Source: Trichosporon coremiiforme (Eukaryota; Basidiomycota; Tremellomycetes; Trichosporonales; Trichosporonaceae). From it: a stretch of 64,000 bases of DNA. The position numbers were made by a program, and so were the translations under genes. The stretch covers positions 186,001-250,000 of the forward strand of contig BCJJ01000006.1 in assembly GCA_039545355.1 (NCBI GenBank), given 5' to 3'. Every line of letters begins with the position of its first letter. Within the stretch, counting starts at the first letter, position 1. The notes beneath the pieces are model-generated. The model was not told where the DNA came from. It ran no database searches and worked only from the letters and a program-made list of their open reading frames with translations. This document shows, piece after piece, positions 24,505-36,800 of the stretch.

Positions 24505-25754
24505 TTACACCTTGCTGTTCTGATCCTGGACCTGGAGCAGGAGGTTCGACGAGCTTGAGGGGACGTACGAGACGTTGCGCGACTGGGCGAGCGTGTTGGC
24601 TGCGGTGTTAGCTGCTGTTCGACCGGAGCGTTCTCCAGTATCTGTTCAAGGTACCGAGCCTAGCAGCCAGCCAGCTGTACTACTCACCAACATCCCGAGC
24701 CGTCTCAATCTTGCGGAACTGGACGAAAGCATCTCCTGCCTTATTGAGGGCGGCGGAGATGACGGCGGCAGCCTCGGCCTCTCCCTCAGCGCGGATGACG
24801 GCAGCCTGGCGCTCCTGCTCGGCCTTCTCGACAACGAACTTGGCACGCTCGGCGTCCTGCTGCGCGATCTGCTTCTGCTCGACGGCCGACGTGAACTCCT
24901 TTCCGAACCTGGGGGTCAGCTTGTCGCAACAACATGTTAGCGTACGTCATGTGGGTCTGTCGTTAGCTATGATCCACTGGAGGAAAAAGCGGCAGCAAGA
25001 CAATACGCACGATAGAGACATCCTCGAGCTCAATACCGAAATCCTTGGCACGGTTCAGGAGGTCGTCGCGGATACGCGCCGAGACGATCTCACGGTTCGT
25101 GATGAGCTCGGACGCGTCGAACTGGGCCACGATAGCCTTCAGCACCTCGTTACCGATCGAGGGAAGGACACGCTCATCGTAGCTGTACGTGTCAGCTCTA
25201 CAATGCTGCACGCAAAGTTGTGAGAACTCACTCCTGTCCGAGGTTCTGGTAGATCTGCGGGAGCTTGTTAATGTTCGGCCTGGACATGACACGGAGCGTG
25301 ATCGAGACCATCTGCATGTCCTTGGATCCCGTCGTCGTCGAGATGTTGCGCGGCTTGATGCGGATGTCGTACAGAATCGCGCGCTGCATCCAGGGCACGA
25401 GCAGGTGCGTTCCCTCGCCGACGGACTGGCATTAGCTTGACTGACCTGGACATAGCCGGAGTAGACACTCACGTTGGGAAGAACACCCTTGAAACGGTCG
25501 AACATGACAGCACGATAGCCACCGGGCACGTCGTACATGGCCGAGTCGATGACGGCCGCGCCGATCGCGAGGGGGACTGCCTGTCAGCTATCGCCGCGCC
25601 ATACTGTCAGCTAGATATCCCGGTGCTACTCGTGAGGAAGGTCATTTGCCGTCGGCCGTTGCACGATTCCGACACAGACTTCTCCCAAGCACCCGGACCC
25701 ATCGCCGATCCAATACGCACCGACAAACCGTCCGAGGTTCTGAGCGAAGGCCAT
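24505..25754 (-). CDS. PHB1: Prohibitin 1, inner mitochondrial membrane scaffold
   Basis: Seven exons (25721-25754, 25576-25... to 25473, 25232-25425, 25011-25182, 24946-24956, 24688-24908, 24505-24599) encode 276 residues, the family's usual length. Prohibitin 1 forms rings with prohibitin 2 in the inner membrane and supports m-AAA protease control and cristae. The N-terminal helix [16 protein letters not shown] anchors the protein. The PHB domain shows [28 protein letters not shown]-equivalent [36 protein letters not shown] and FGKEFT, followed by a long coiled coil ([20 protein letters not shown]). The 11-nt fifth exon supplies the conserved THM(T) residues before FGKEFT and cannot be skipped without a frameshift. 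Confidence 0.95.
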
Positions 25755-26390
25755 CGTGAGTGTGTTGTTGTTGTAGTGAGCTGTCGAAGCTGGGTGACCC
25801 GGCTGTAGAATTATGAGAACGGCAAAGAAACTCGCTGACGTCCTTTGCTCGGCGGGGCGCGGAAGCAAATCGCCCCGGCCTCACTGACGTCGTTCCTTGT
25901 TCGGACTGCAGCGGTGAGCGATTCGTAATCTCCCGCCTGTCTCGGTGGCTCGGTCGCTTCTCGGTGACTACAAACGAGATCCATGCATTGGTAACGATGC
26001 CTGGTACATTGTTATACAATAGGAAGCTCAGAACTCCAAGAACAATGCAGATCACGGAACAGCCCAGTCAGTCCTGAACATCGCTCGCACCAATTGCACC
26101 ATTGCACCAAGGAAGTCGTGGCAGCGCAGCTACTTTCATTTCTTCTTCCTTCCTTATACCCTTTCGCTATAGTCTATGAGAACCCATCTATGAGGAGAGA
26201 GAAAAATGAAAAACAACCTTGTTTGTTAAAAACCCATCTATGATCCCTTGCGAAGGGGGTATACGTTGCTGTGTGTACAGATGAACCGAAAGTGAATATG
26301 CAACAGGACATTGCGGTGAGAGGCGAAGTTGTGTTTTGAGGGAGAGGGAGCGTTAGGGAGAGTGAGTGTTAGAATAGGAGAGGGAGGAGT
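25755..26390. other. Intergenic PHB1 / PMC1
   Basis: Upstream region of PHB1 and 3' UTR of the Ca2+-ATPase. A 14-bp direct repeat AACCCATCTATGA(T/G) occurs twice (near 26181 and 26230) around an AT-rich spacer. No gene. Confidence 0.55.
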
Positions 26391-29300
26391 TTACTGCCTC
26401 TTCTCGCCCTGGCTGGGAGGCGTTAAGCCGAACTTGGCGTAGAGCGGGTCCTTCGGGTCCGTGTCGGGGTGCAGCTGCACCTTGTCCTTGTACAGGTCGA
26501 CGGTCGACTTGGTCTGCTCCTGGTTCGCCGGGTCGGCGAGCGCCTCGGGGTTCGTCTGGTAGATCCAATGCGAGCCGGCACCGACCGTACCCGCGATAAG
26601 GGTAGGGACCATGGTGAGGAGGGAGGGGAGGGCGATGTTGGCCTTCTTGAGCTCCTTGTGGTGCGAGCGACCGACCATCATGGACGAGCCACGGAGACGG
26701 CCACCGCGGATGCTGGCAAAGGTGGTGAGGTCGTTCTTGACCTTCTCGAGCGCCGGATTGTAGGTGTAGTCGCCAGCGTTCTCCTCCATAAGCTCGAGGT
26801 TCTCCTGGGCCTGCTTCGAGGGGTCCTTGTAGACGTGGATCTTGATGAGGAAGCGCGTAACAGGAGCGGTCGGGAGGAGACGGACGATGACACCGAGGGG
26901 AAGGGAGATGAAGCCGACAATGATCGAGATGCCCCAGTCACGGCCGTAAAGACGAGTGACCTGGAAGGCGGCGCCACCAACCTCGATAATGAGGATCTGA
27001 CCACCAACCATGATAAGGAAAATGGCCATGAACCAGTAGTTCCTGAAGAAGCCCTCGAGAACGTTGAAGTGGCGGTCGAGACGGCGACAGTTGAGCTGGT
27101 TGAAGATCTGGCAGAACACGAAGCAGTTGAAGACGAGGGTACGGAGGTCGGCAACGTCTCCCACATCGTTGGGGTCGAGACCGATGATCTTCGCACCAGC
27201 AAAGTGGAGGACCAAGCAGACACAGATCTGGTAAATAGCCTGAATGACAATCATCTTGACCATGTCCGTGTTGATCAGGGGCTCGTCCTTGCGGTCGGGC
27301 TTGCGCTTGAGTGACGCGGGCGTGGCGGGATCGGTGGCGAGAGCGAGCGCGGCGAAAGTGTCCATGATCAGGTTGACCCAGAGAAGCTGGACGGCAGTCA
27401 GGACCGAGGACTCAGAGGCGGAAGCGACGGCGGAAACGTAGGTGATGACGACGGCAGTGATGTTGACCGAGATCTGGAACTGGAGGAACTTCTTGACCGA
27501 GTCGTTGACACAGCGGCCCCACATGATGGCGAGGACAATGTTCGAGAACGAGTCGTCCATCAGAATAATGTCCGAAGCCTCCTTGGCGACCTCGGTACCC
27601 GCGATACCCATGGCAAAACCGACGTTGGCGAGCTTGAGCGCGGGACCGTCGTTGGTACCGTCACCAGTGACACCGACGACTTCACCCTGTTCCTTGAGGG
27701 TGCGGACGAGCAGCTTCTTGTCCTCGGGAGAAGAACGGGCCAGAATCTGGAGACGGGGGGCGACCATGTGGCGGTCTGCGTCGGAGAGAGCACGGAACAC
27801 GGGACCTTCCATGACAATGCCACCGGCAGTGAAGATGCCACACTGGCGGGCGATGGAGCGAGCAGTCAGGACGTTGTCACCAGTGCACATCTTAACCGCA
27901 ACACCGGCGCCTTGGCAGGTTCTAACAGCCTCGGCGACACCGGGGCGGAGCGGGTCCTCGATACCGGTGATGGCGATTAGAGTGAGGTCCTGGTTGGAAA
28001 GGGCAAAGGGAACCTGCTCGGGGTCGGTACCCTCGGCACCCGCAGGCGGCCACTGGGGGAAGTCGCGGTAGCAGAGAGCGAGGGTACGGAGGGTCTGGTT
28101 GGCGTAGAACATGATGGTGTTCTGGATGTTCTCGGCGGCAGCGGCGTCGTACTCGCTAACCTGGAGACTCTCGGTGTGGCGCGTGACATCAATGTAGTGG
28201 GTGCACTTGGCAGTGATGACCTCGGAGGCACCTTTGACGTAGAGACGGTAGCCGGTGGCGGTCTTGATGACGACACCCATGCTCTTGAGCTCGGACGAGA
28301 AGGGAATCATCTGAACGACCTCGGCGCTCTCACGGGTGGTCTTGTAGTTGGGCCAGCCGAGTTCCTTGGCGAAGCGGAGCAGAGCAGTCTCGGTCTTGGA
28401 GCCGACGAACTCGACGTTGCCGTCCTGGTCGGTGTCCTCGAAAGCGGTCGAGTTGATACAGATGGCCTCGTTGAAGAGCGCCACAACCTCGGGGGAGGCT
28501 ACCTCGTTCATCTCGGAAGCGTCGAATGCAAAGTCCTGGCGGTCGTGGTCCCGGTCGTTGGCGATGTTGCGCTCGGCATTCTCCTCAAGATTGCGAACGA
28601 ACTTGCCGTGGACACCGAGAGATCCTGCGACGACCGACATCACGTTCTGCGTGAGGGTACCGGTCTTGTCGGTACAGATGACAGTCGCGTGACCCATGGT
28701 CTCACACGAGCCGAGCACACGGACGAGCAGATTCTGCTTCGTCATACGCTTCGTGGCGAACGCGAGTGCGAGAGTGACGGCGAGCGGAAGACCCTCAGGG
28801 ACAGCGACGACAATGAGGGTAACGGAAATAATGAGAATCTGGATGAAAGACTGCGCCTTTTCGTTCGCCGTGCGACCAGGGTCGGTGCGCAGCTGGACAA
28901 AGAAGCGGATCATGAGCGAGATGAAGAGGATAAGACCGGATCCGGCACCAGCTTTAGCGATAAGCTCGGCGAGCTTGTTGAGCTTGAGCTGGAGGGGCGT
29001 CTCCTCGGTGTCCGTGCGCATCGCCATCATGATACGACCGTTGAACGAGTAGGTACCGACAGAGGTGACGACGTACTGGCCGACACCCTCTAAGACTTTG
29101 GCGCCGGAAACCATGAAACAGTCGAGCTTCGCACGCTGACCGGGCTGAAGGTTGTCGCGCTCGCGGATGCACTCATCGTAAGTCGACTTCTTGATCGCGT
29201 CCGATTCACCAGTCGCGCCGGACTCGTCGCAGCGGACGTTGTGACCATTAAGGAAAACACCATCGACAGGAAGAATCTCTCCGGGCTCGAGCATGGCAAC

Positions 29301-30469
29301 GTCACCGACGACAATGTCGCGGACGTTGATGATCTGCTCGCTTCCGCCACGGAGGACCTTGACAGTACGGTCCTCGCGCTTCTCGTTCAGCTTCTTAAAC
29401 TGGCGCTCTTTCTGCCAGTCGTTGATCGAGCCGACTAAAACAACGATGATGATGGCGACCATGATGGCGACGCCCTCAATCCAATCAACGTCGGGGTCCT
29501 CGCATCCGTTGGGGCACTCATCGGAGTACGTGATGTGAGGAGGGGCACCCAAGTCCTGGTAGAGACCGAGGGCGAGCGAGACGACAGCCGCGACGGACAG
29601 GAGGATCTGGGTTGCGTCAGTATGAGAGAAACAAAACACAGGGGCACAGGAGTACGTACCAGAACCTTGTCCTTGAAGGCGTCCCACATGAGCTGGAAGA
29701 TGGACTTGGACTTGCGCTCGGGCAGGTCATTGCGTCCGTAGACCTGGCGGCGCTGCTCGTAGGAAGCGCTCCACTGGGCGCCATCGCCACCGTCGATGGC
29801 CCTCTGCTCAGAGGAAGAGCGGGGAGCACCGCCATGAGCACCGTTTTCGGCGGGAAGACCACGTGACGGGTCAACACCAAGGCCATTCAGGAGACCCTGC
29901 ACTCCACCGATCTTCTCGAGGTCGTCGAGCGACTTGGGATCGACAAGCATGGCGAGCGTCGAGGGCTTCTCGGCGAAGGGGGCGGGGTCCGTCGTGTCCT
30001 TGGACGGATCGAGGTGGGAGACGAGCTCCTCCTTGCCCTTCTTCTTTTTCTTCTTCTTGTCGCCGTCCTGATCGGAATCGCTCTCGACGGCGGTGTCGAC
30101 GACGGAGAGCTCGCGCTCCTTACCGTTAGAGGACCAGGTGCCGATGCTCCATTTCCGCTTATGCTTCGAGGGGCTGTCGGGAACACTCAGGCTGTTGTTC
30201 GCGGTGGTAGCGCCACCGACGTCGCTGTGGTACGACGGCGGGAGCTGGGACGTCGGAGATCCATCCTCGTTGAAGTGGACGGAGGAGCTCGTCGTGAGCG
30301 TAGGCGAGCCGGGAGCGAGGGCGCCGAGGGCGCCCTGGTTCGTCGGGGAGAGATGGCTGGGGTCGTTGGCTGGGTACTGGTTGACGGGCGTATGCGGCGA
30401 GTTGTTGACTGCGTCCTGGGACTGCGGCCCGTCGAGGTCGGTGGTGACGATCTGCGGAGGGGAGGGCAT
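26391..30469 (-). CDS. PMC1: P-type Ca2+-ATPase, PMCA/Pmc1 type
   Basis: Two exons (29660-30469, 26391-29606) encode 1341 residues. Pmc1-type pumps move cytosolic Ca2+ into the vacuole and are classic calcineurin-pathway targets. The long N-terminus is Ser/Pro-rich with an acidic-basic DKKKKKKKGKEEL stretch. All P-type landmarks are present: CDESGATGESD (actuator), VVAVPEGLPLAVTLALAF (M4 with the Ca2+-site Pro), CTDKTGTLTQN (phosphorylated Asp), VKGASEV (nucleotide site), TGDGTNDGPALK (hinge), and VQLLWVNLIMDTFAALALAT in M6. The cytosolic ends are about 300 residues N-terminal and 100 C-terminal. Vacuolar rather than plasma-membrane location is inferred from fungal relatives. Confidence 0.95.
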
Positions 30470-30910
30470 TGTGGCCCGTGATGAGCTTGACGCTCTCGAG
30501 GAGGGAGGAGGGGGCTGAGAAGCCGAAAGAACTCGGTGGCGAAAATGACGATGAAAGGGAACGATGGGTGTCGAGTGTGTCTGAGAATGTAAGAGGGGAG
30601 CGAGCGACGATAGCAGTTGGTGTGTTGAATGTTATAGATTTAAGCAGAGACTATGTGCGGTGGTGGTGTGGTCGTCGGGACGGCGATGGCACTGCACGCT
30701 ACGGTGGGACGGTGGTGCAGTGAAGAGTCACGCGTGCAACTGGAGCATGGAGCAGTCAGTCTCTGCTGGTACGGAGGTGATTGTGATAGAAGTGAGGCGG
30801 TGCAGATTGGTGCCTGAAGCGAGTGGGGCAAAGCCCTCTGGCCTGGTGCGCTGCCGTCGAGCCAAGCCCATGGCTCGCTGGGCTCAGGGAGTCATTGGGG
30901 CCCTGTGGTC

Positions 30911-30970
30911 CTGGGCATCCTGGGCATCCTGGGCATCCTGGGCAGCCTGGGCAGCTTGGGCAGCCTGGGC
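30911..30970. repeat. 9-bp minisatellite CTGGGCATC/CTGGGCAGC, about 6.7 copies
   Basis: Three CTGGGCATC units are followed by CTGGGCAGC-type units (one with a T for C) in tandem, upstream of PMC1. Confidence 0.9.
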
Positions 30971-31040
30971 TACGCCCTGAGGTCCTCCGGCTGGAGCCAG
31001 TTCACTGTTCATTTTCTCTGGCGCGCCGTTTGGCCGACCA

Positions 31041-31070
31041 AGGGCTGGTTTAGGGCTGGTTTAGGGCTGG
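31041..31070. repeat. 11-bp tandem repeat AGGGCTGGTTT, 2.7 copies
   Basis: Nearly perfect tandem units lie just downstream of the 9-bp minisatellite in the same gene-free gap. Confidence 0.85.
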
Positions 31071-33878
31071 CTACCGCGTGGATGTCAGTCCCTCCGATAT
31101 TTTTCTTAATTGCCTGCCTAATGTCTCCCTGGTCTCCCTAATTCGGTGGCCAGCTGGCTCAGATCGAGCAAGCGGCAGTAAAGGGGGCGCTCCGAGTACC
31201 GATGCCCATACGGTGATCGCCCCTTCCCTTGAATCTCACACGGCATCCGGAGCTTGGCACGCGGGCACCGCAACATGCACGCTTGCTCACCGTGACTTCA
31301 ACATGCGTCTGTCTGCCCGGGACTTACTTTGGGGACATGGGACAGCTTTCGCAGTGTGCATGAGCATGAGCATGAGCAGTTCTTGCAGAGCATTGAGCAT
31401 AACGAATACTGCGCCCCACGCAGCAGCTCGAGCAGTCGCGCGTCAGTAGTGCCGGGTGTTTGGCTTCTTTGGCTTGGCGCCAGCCGCCAGGGGTTGGCAG
31501 CCGGGGCGGGGCCAGTGTATTGCTGCATTCTGCCAGTGCGACGGCGCGACAGAGCACGAACGCGCGCATCAGTTGGCCCATTATTGTCTCTGCCCAATCC
31601 CATGTTTGTGACCAGCGCTGCCAGCCCCGCCACTTGACTGATGGACCCGGCGTTCCACTCAGTGCAACGATGCACGCCTTCGCGCGCCCTCGCCTGCAGC
31701 CTGTCGCCACTCAGCTCTCAGCCAGCGTCGCCACCCGCAAACCAGAGCCGGCACCAGGTCGGCACCGGGTCGGCGTATCTCGTCGAGCCTGACCGGGCAG
31801 CTTCGTCACCTTGCACAGCGGTGTGCAGGCCGACGCGTCATAGATCATACAGAAGGTAATTTACTCTGCTTAGTCGGCGATTATGGATCTCGCGGCGGAA
31901 AGAGCCAATGCAGGTCGTGCGATCACGCCCCCCTACGCGCGCCGCGCCGCGATCCCCTGCCCGCACAAAGAGATGCCTCCGATCGTGCACCGGCTGAAGA
32001 TTTGGCCAACCACAGCCATGGACGATCTTCGGGGAAACCCGATCCAGCCTGCTTTCACGGGCTCCCAGCTTGCACCGTACAGTGCTGCATGTCGCATGTT
32101 GCCACTGCTCAGGCTGGGAGATCGGTGAGATCGCCTTTTTGGCCACCCTCACGACTTCCTAGACTTCCGTGTAGCGCGTGGTGCATGTAGTGCCCACCAG
32201 TTCTTTTCCAATGATGCCCCCTTACACCCTGTGTATTTGCTGCAAGCTCCCCTTAACAGAGTGACATCCTTTCCAGTACACAGTCGTAGCATGCTGGCAC
32301 GGCAGTATCCGCGCTGGATCCACTGTAGGTGGAAAGCGAAAACAACGGCCCGCACTTCCCGGCGCTGAAGCCCCATGCACGCCATGCAATGACAGAAGCA
32401 GCCCAAGCTGCCAGGACGTGCCAAGTGCGCGATTTTATTCTCGGTCAACATGAGCTCCAATCCTAGCTGTCGTTCAACGATCATAGCAACGAATCTCTTG
32501 GCATTCCAACATCTGCCGGGCGGCGCAGGGCGGCGCAGTGCGGGTTGTGCGGAGTGTGCGGAGCCAGCGCGCGAGGCTACTTTGAGAGTCAATTTGGCCC
32601 CTGTCATTCTGCCCGTGCCGTGGGCCGTGGGCTGTGGACCTGGGGCCCGCACGCGCCAAAGAAGTACGCAGCGCGTAGCCGGCCAGCCTTCAGCGTCACT
32701 GGTCGATTAATGCAGTGGTCAGCTGCCGCGTGGCTCCACGAAGTATGATGAATCTACCATGCGGACGAGATCTGGACGATACATCCGATCTGAATAATCT
32801 GCACGAGCGGGCTTCAAGCTTCTGGGTAAAGTCATCGGGCTCAAATGCTTGGTCCTTCTCACAGTTCCTGGGCCTTGAGCGGCCAAGGCCTGTCAGAGCC
32901 TGTCACTGTCAGAGTCTGGGCACAGTTTGAGTGTCTGCGTCTGTCATGTCATCACTCAGCTGCCCGCAGGCCCGCAGAAATGCACAGAATCCCCGCCTGC
33001 TTAATGAAGCCATAAGGATTATGACCTCATTCCCACATGGCGTAAGGCCCCCTCAGTCACCGGCCAAGATCTCAGTTCATGAACGTGCATGAGGGGCCGC
33101 GAATCGAGAAGGCTGTGGGGGACCGCCAAGCCCGCACGAGAACAGCACCTGGCTGCACCGCCTCCCGACATGTGAACAGTGGCGAATGTCACCTCCTCGA
33201 ATCCTCGGCTGCAGGCACACGACTGGTGAGGCATGCTCACGTGCCGGTTCTGTTCAAGCATTCGTCAACACTGAACGAGGCTAAGAGATAGCTCGTGTGC
33301 TAGTGCGTCTTGGGATGATACGGGTGGCTTGTTGCGAACGCTGCCGAGTACGACCCAGTTAGTTGGCTGTACCGTGCTGAGAACTAGAAATCTGGTGGCG
33401 GCGTATACTACGTCTCGGTGTTGACGCACTCTGAACGACGCATGCGGCGAAAGACGCCGCGACTGTATCGTCGTTGCTTTGGACCTCGCTTCTGCATCCG
33501 ATTCTGGGCCGGCTAGTGTGGAATGAGATGACGCATGTCGCCGTTCTAAAGTAGAAGCATGGTGTATGGAGGAGGCGGTGAACTGTGTTAACGGGGACTG
33601 TTTGTCGACTATGTAGTGCCACGCTGAGTGCACCTGATGTGCGGCGTGCGAGTGACATGCCACGACGTCGACCTTGCATCTATCTCCACTGTGTCGCACC
33701 TAGTAGGCAGCGTTATATGTTCTCTTGCTTCTGACTCCGGAGCTGGTGTCAGATCTCACGCGGCACAACGTCGCTCCGCAGGAACCTCAACGTGCTTGGA
33801 ATAACTGCATGACTTCTACGGCGTGTCTTCCTTCATTCACACATGACAATCGTGCCTCTATCACTGCTATGCTCGCGT

Positions 33879-36800
33879 CTACCCGTCCAGGTCCATTTTG
33901 ATCTCCTGCGGCTTGACGCCCTTGCCCTGCGCGATCCACTCGTCGATCTGCGCCTTAAGCTCGTCGTTGGGAATGACGTCCTCGTACTTGAGCCTGTATG
34001 TGGTTAGCTGAGCGAGCGACGGTAGCAAGCTAGAGACTCACGGGACGTTGTTGAAGGGGTCGAGCTCCTTCGAGAGCAGAGCTGCACGGATCGTGCTCCG
34101 GTCGACCGTGACGCGCGACACGGGGAGGATGACAGGGTCCTTCATAACTGAGGGTTAGTTCTGTCCTGCTGTAGAATAGCAGCAACTTACGAGTAGCGAG
34201 CAGCGGGTCTGAGGGCGTCAGTTTGGGACAACAAATTCTAAACTCACCGAGGAACTCGTCCGGGATCTCGCGCTCATCCTCGATCTCGATCGTAGCCTTG
34301 GCGTCCTCAACGCGCTGCGTGAACGCGATGATCTCCTGCACCTCACCGTCGGTCATGATCGCGCGGTTCTTCAGGATACGCGCGAAGCGCTCGAACAGCT
34401 CCTTCGAGTAGGAGCGACCGTCGTTCGCGACAGCGCGGATGAAGTCCTGCTCCGAGCCGAGGTTCAGGTAAATCTGCGCGAGGGCCGCAAGCAGCTGCTT
34501 CGGCTTGAAACCGAAGCGCTCCGGGTCCTTCAACTTGAGCTCCTGCATCTTCGGGCCGACGAGCGTCGCGAGACTCTCGTCGAGAGACTGGGGCTAGTTA
34601 GCGGAAAATTTGAAATAACTAGATGGCACACTCACGGCAGTCAGACGGTCAACAATCTCGCCGACGAGGAACGGCTCCTTCTCCGTCGCAGTGATGTCGC
34701 GGATGAGCTCAATGTGGTCGAGACCCATGTGCGTGTGGAACGGTGCCGACTGCTCCGCCTGGCGCAGCTGCGACTCAGTGTCGTCCTTCTCAGCCTGCGT
34801 CTTGGTGTTCCAGCCCTCCTCGTCCTCCTTCTCGGCGCGAAGACTGTGCACCGCGGCCAGGTTCGTCAGAGACTCCTCGAGGTGGAACGTGGTGTCACTC
34901 ATCAGCATGTTGACAAACTTGATGAACTGGTCGAGGTTGTCACTGCATGTTAGCTCAAGCGCGCGCCATCTCAGCGTACTGTCTGGACTTGACGAAGGCT
35001 TCGCGGTGCAATGGGTTCGTCCACATGGACTTCAGGATGCGGCTGAGGTCGCGACGGTAGTTGAATTTGTCTGAGAGTTAGCATATACGGAGAAGCTGAA
35101 CTCACCCCAGAACTGCGTGTGGCCACCAGTGGACTCAACGTCAATCCAGAATCGGATGACCATGGGCATGAGGTGAGCTGTGGATTGCGGGTGCGTGCTG
35201 AGACGGTCGAACAGGGGTCCCTTGCGCCAGTACCCAACGGGGTAGAGACCATTGGCAAGCGCCTGTACGTTAGCTGAAGAGACTCAAAGCCGCAGCTGCA
35301 TTTGCGCAAGGCACTCACAGCAACCAGCTTTGCTTTGAGGAAGGGGTTGTTGACATGCGTGGGGTTCACGAAGGCGATGGCAAACGTGATGAGGATGTCC
35401 TTGTCGGCGTCGTCGAGCGCGTCGGGGCTGTAGCGAGCGAGGAAGTCGTAATACTCGACGACGTTCTCGAAGAAGAACTCAGGCAGCATGCGGAACTGCA
35501 CCGGCGAGTTAGGCGAAAGCGGGAGGCTGTACATGTCAGCTAAGGCTGGCAACCACGTAACTCACGTGATGGGCTTTTGCGGGTGAGCGTGCTCCGGGTC
35601 GACCATGCGCAGGAGCCAGTTCATGAGGAAGCCGCAGAAGGTGACGTTGAGGCGGACCATGGCCGGGTCGAGCAGCTGGGTGTCGTAGGCATGGATGGAG
35701 GCGTGTATCGTCGCAAGGTCGCCCTTGTACTTCTTGATCGCGGCCTCACCCTGCGCCTCAGCGGTCGGGTTGCCGGCCCACTGGCCCCTCATGGCCTCCA
35801 AGCGTTTTAACTCCTTCTCGATGTCATTGATGTTGCGCTCCAGCTTGGTGCGAGTGCCGATCGTCTTGATCGTACCGAGGTGGTGCACGTGGTTCAGCAG
35901 GTAGAAGAGGTCGGGGATGAAGCCGGGCTTCGTATCAGTGTCCATAGCATGGCCGAAGTACTCGTCAGCCTCTGCCTTCTCGGCGTGGATCTTGGTCTCT
36001 TCTGAGACGTCGAGACGCTTGGAGTGGCGATAGTACTCGGGGTCGACCTTGTCAATCTGGATGTCAGATGCAATTCCGGGGGCGCATATCTTACCTTCGA
36101 GTAGTTGAAGTCCATGACGGGCTCGAAGAGCTTCAGCAGTACGAACTGGAGGTTTATCATGAAGCCGTCAGATGAAACGGTGCGGTAGTCAACCTGAGGT
36201 CAGTTCCCGGGGCGCACATGAAGCTTACATGACTGCCGGCTCGCTTCACGTTCAAGGCAACGACCTTTGCGAAGAAGTCGAGAGCGCCTTCTCGCGACTC
36301 GGGAGAGGCTCGGACGATGGCGTTATAGAGGGTGAACAGACCATTCTGGCGGGTTAGCAAAGAAGTCCCAAAACCCACCTGGAGAGCTCCGAGACCGTGG
36401 CGGAGGTTAGATTTGTTGGCATCAATATCCGCCGTTTTCCGCTCCGTCGGGTTGGAGAAGTACGTCTTCCAGATCTGCGGCTGCGAACGTCAGGTGAAGA
36501 ACTTCAGTCGCGCCTACGAATTCTCTCGGGAACACGCTCAGCCTGGTGAGCGGTCCGAGCAGTGACTGCCACTCCACCTTGGCAGCGTCGACATTCGGGG
36601 CCACCCAGATGGGAAGCGACGGAAGCTGACATTAGCTTCGCCTGGTGGAGGACAGCTTACAAGGGCAGCGATCGCCTTGACCTGCACTAGCAACGTCATG
36701 GCGCCGAGGTACTTCTGCCAGTCCTGGCCGAGAAGGTCCGGTGTCGGCGTGATCTTGAACCACTCCTGGAAGAACAAACTGAGCGTCGGCGTAATCACGT

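Larger units (their letters stand above)
30470..33878. other. 3.4-kb gene-free gap with minisatellites
   Basis: This is the largest empty interval between two ordinary genes in the window. Frames on both strands are short and random-looking, without splice-consistent chains. It contains two minisatellites (separate entries), GAGCAT repeats near 31361-31378 and repeated CTGTCAGAG words near 32890-32915. No tRNA, rRNA or known snRNA signature was recognised. It could hold a non-coding RNA or a decayed gene. Confidence 0.5.

Noticed and set aside
26181..26243. Direct repeat AACCCATCTATGA around an AT-rich spacer, possible small insertion footprint
   Set aside because: No inverted ends or coding content; likely a short local duplication in a 3' UTR.
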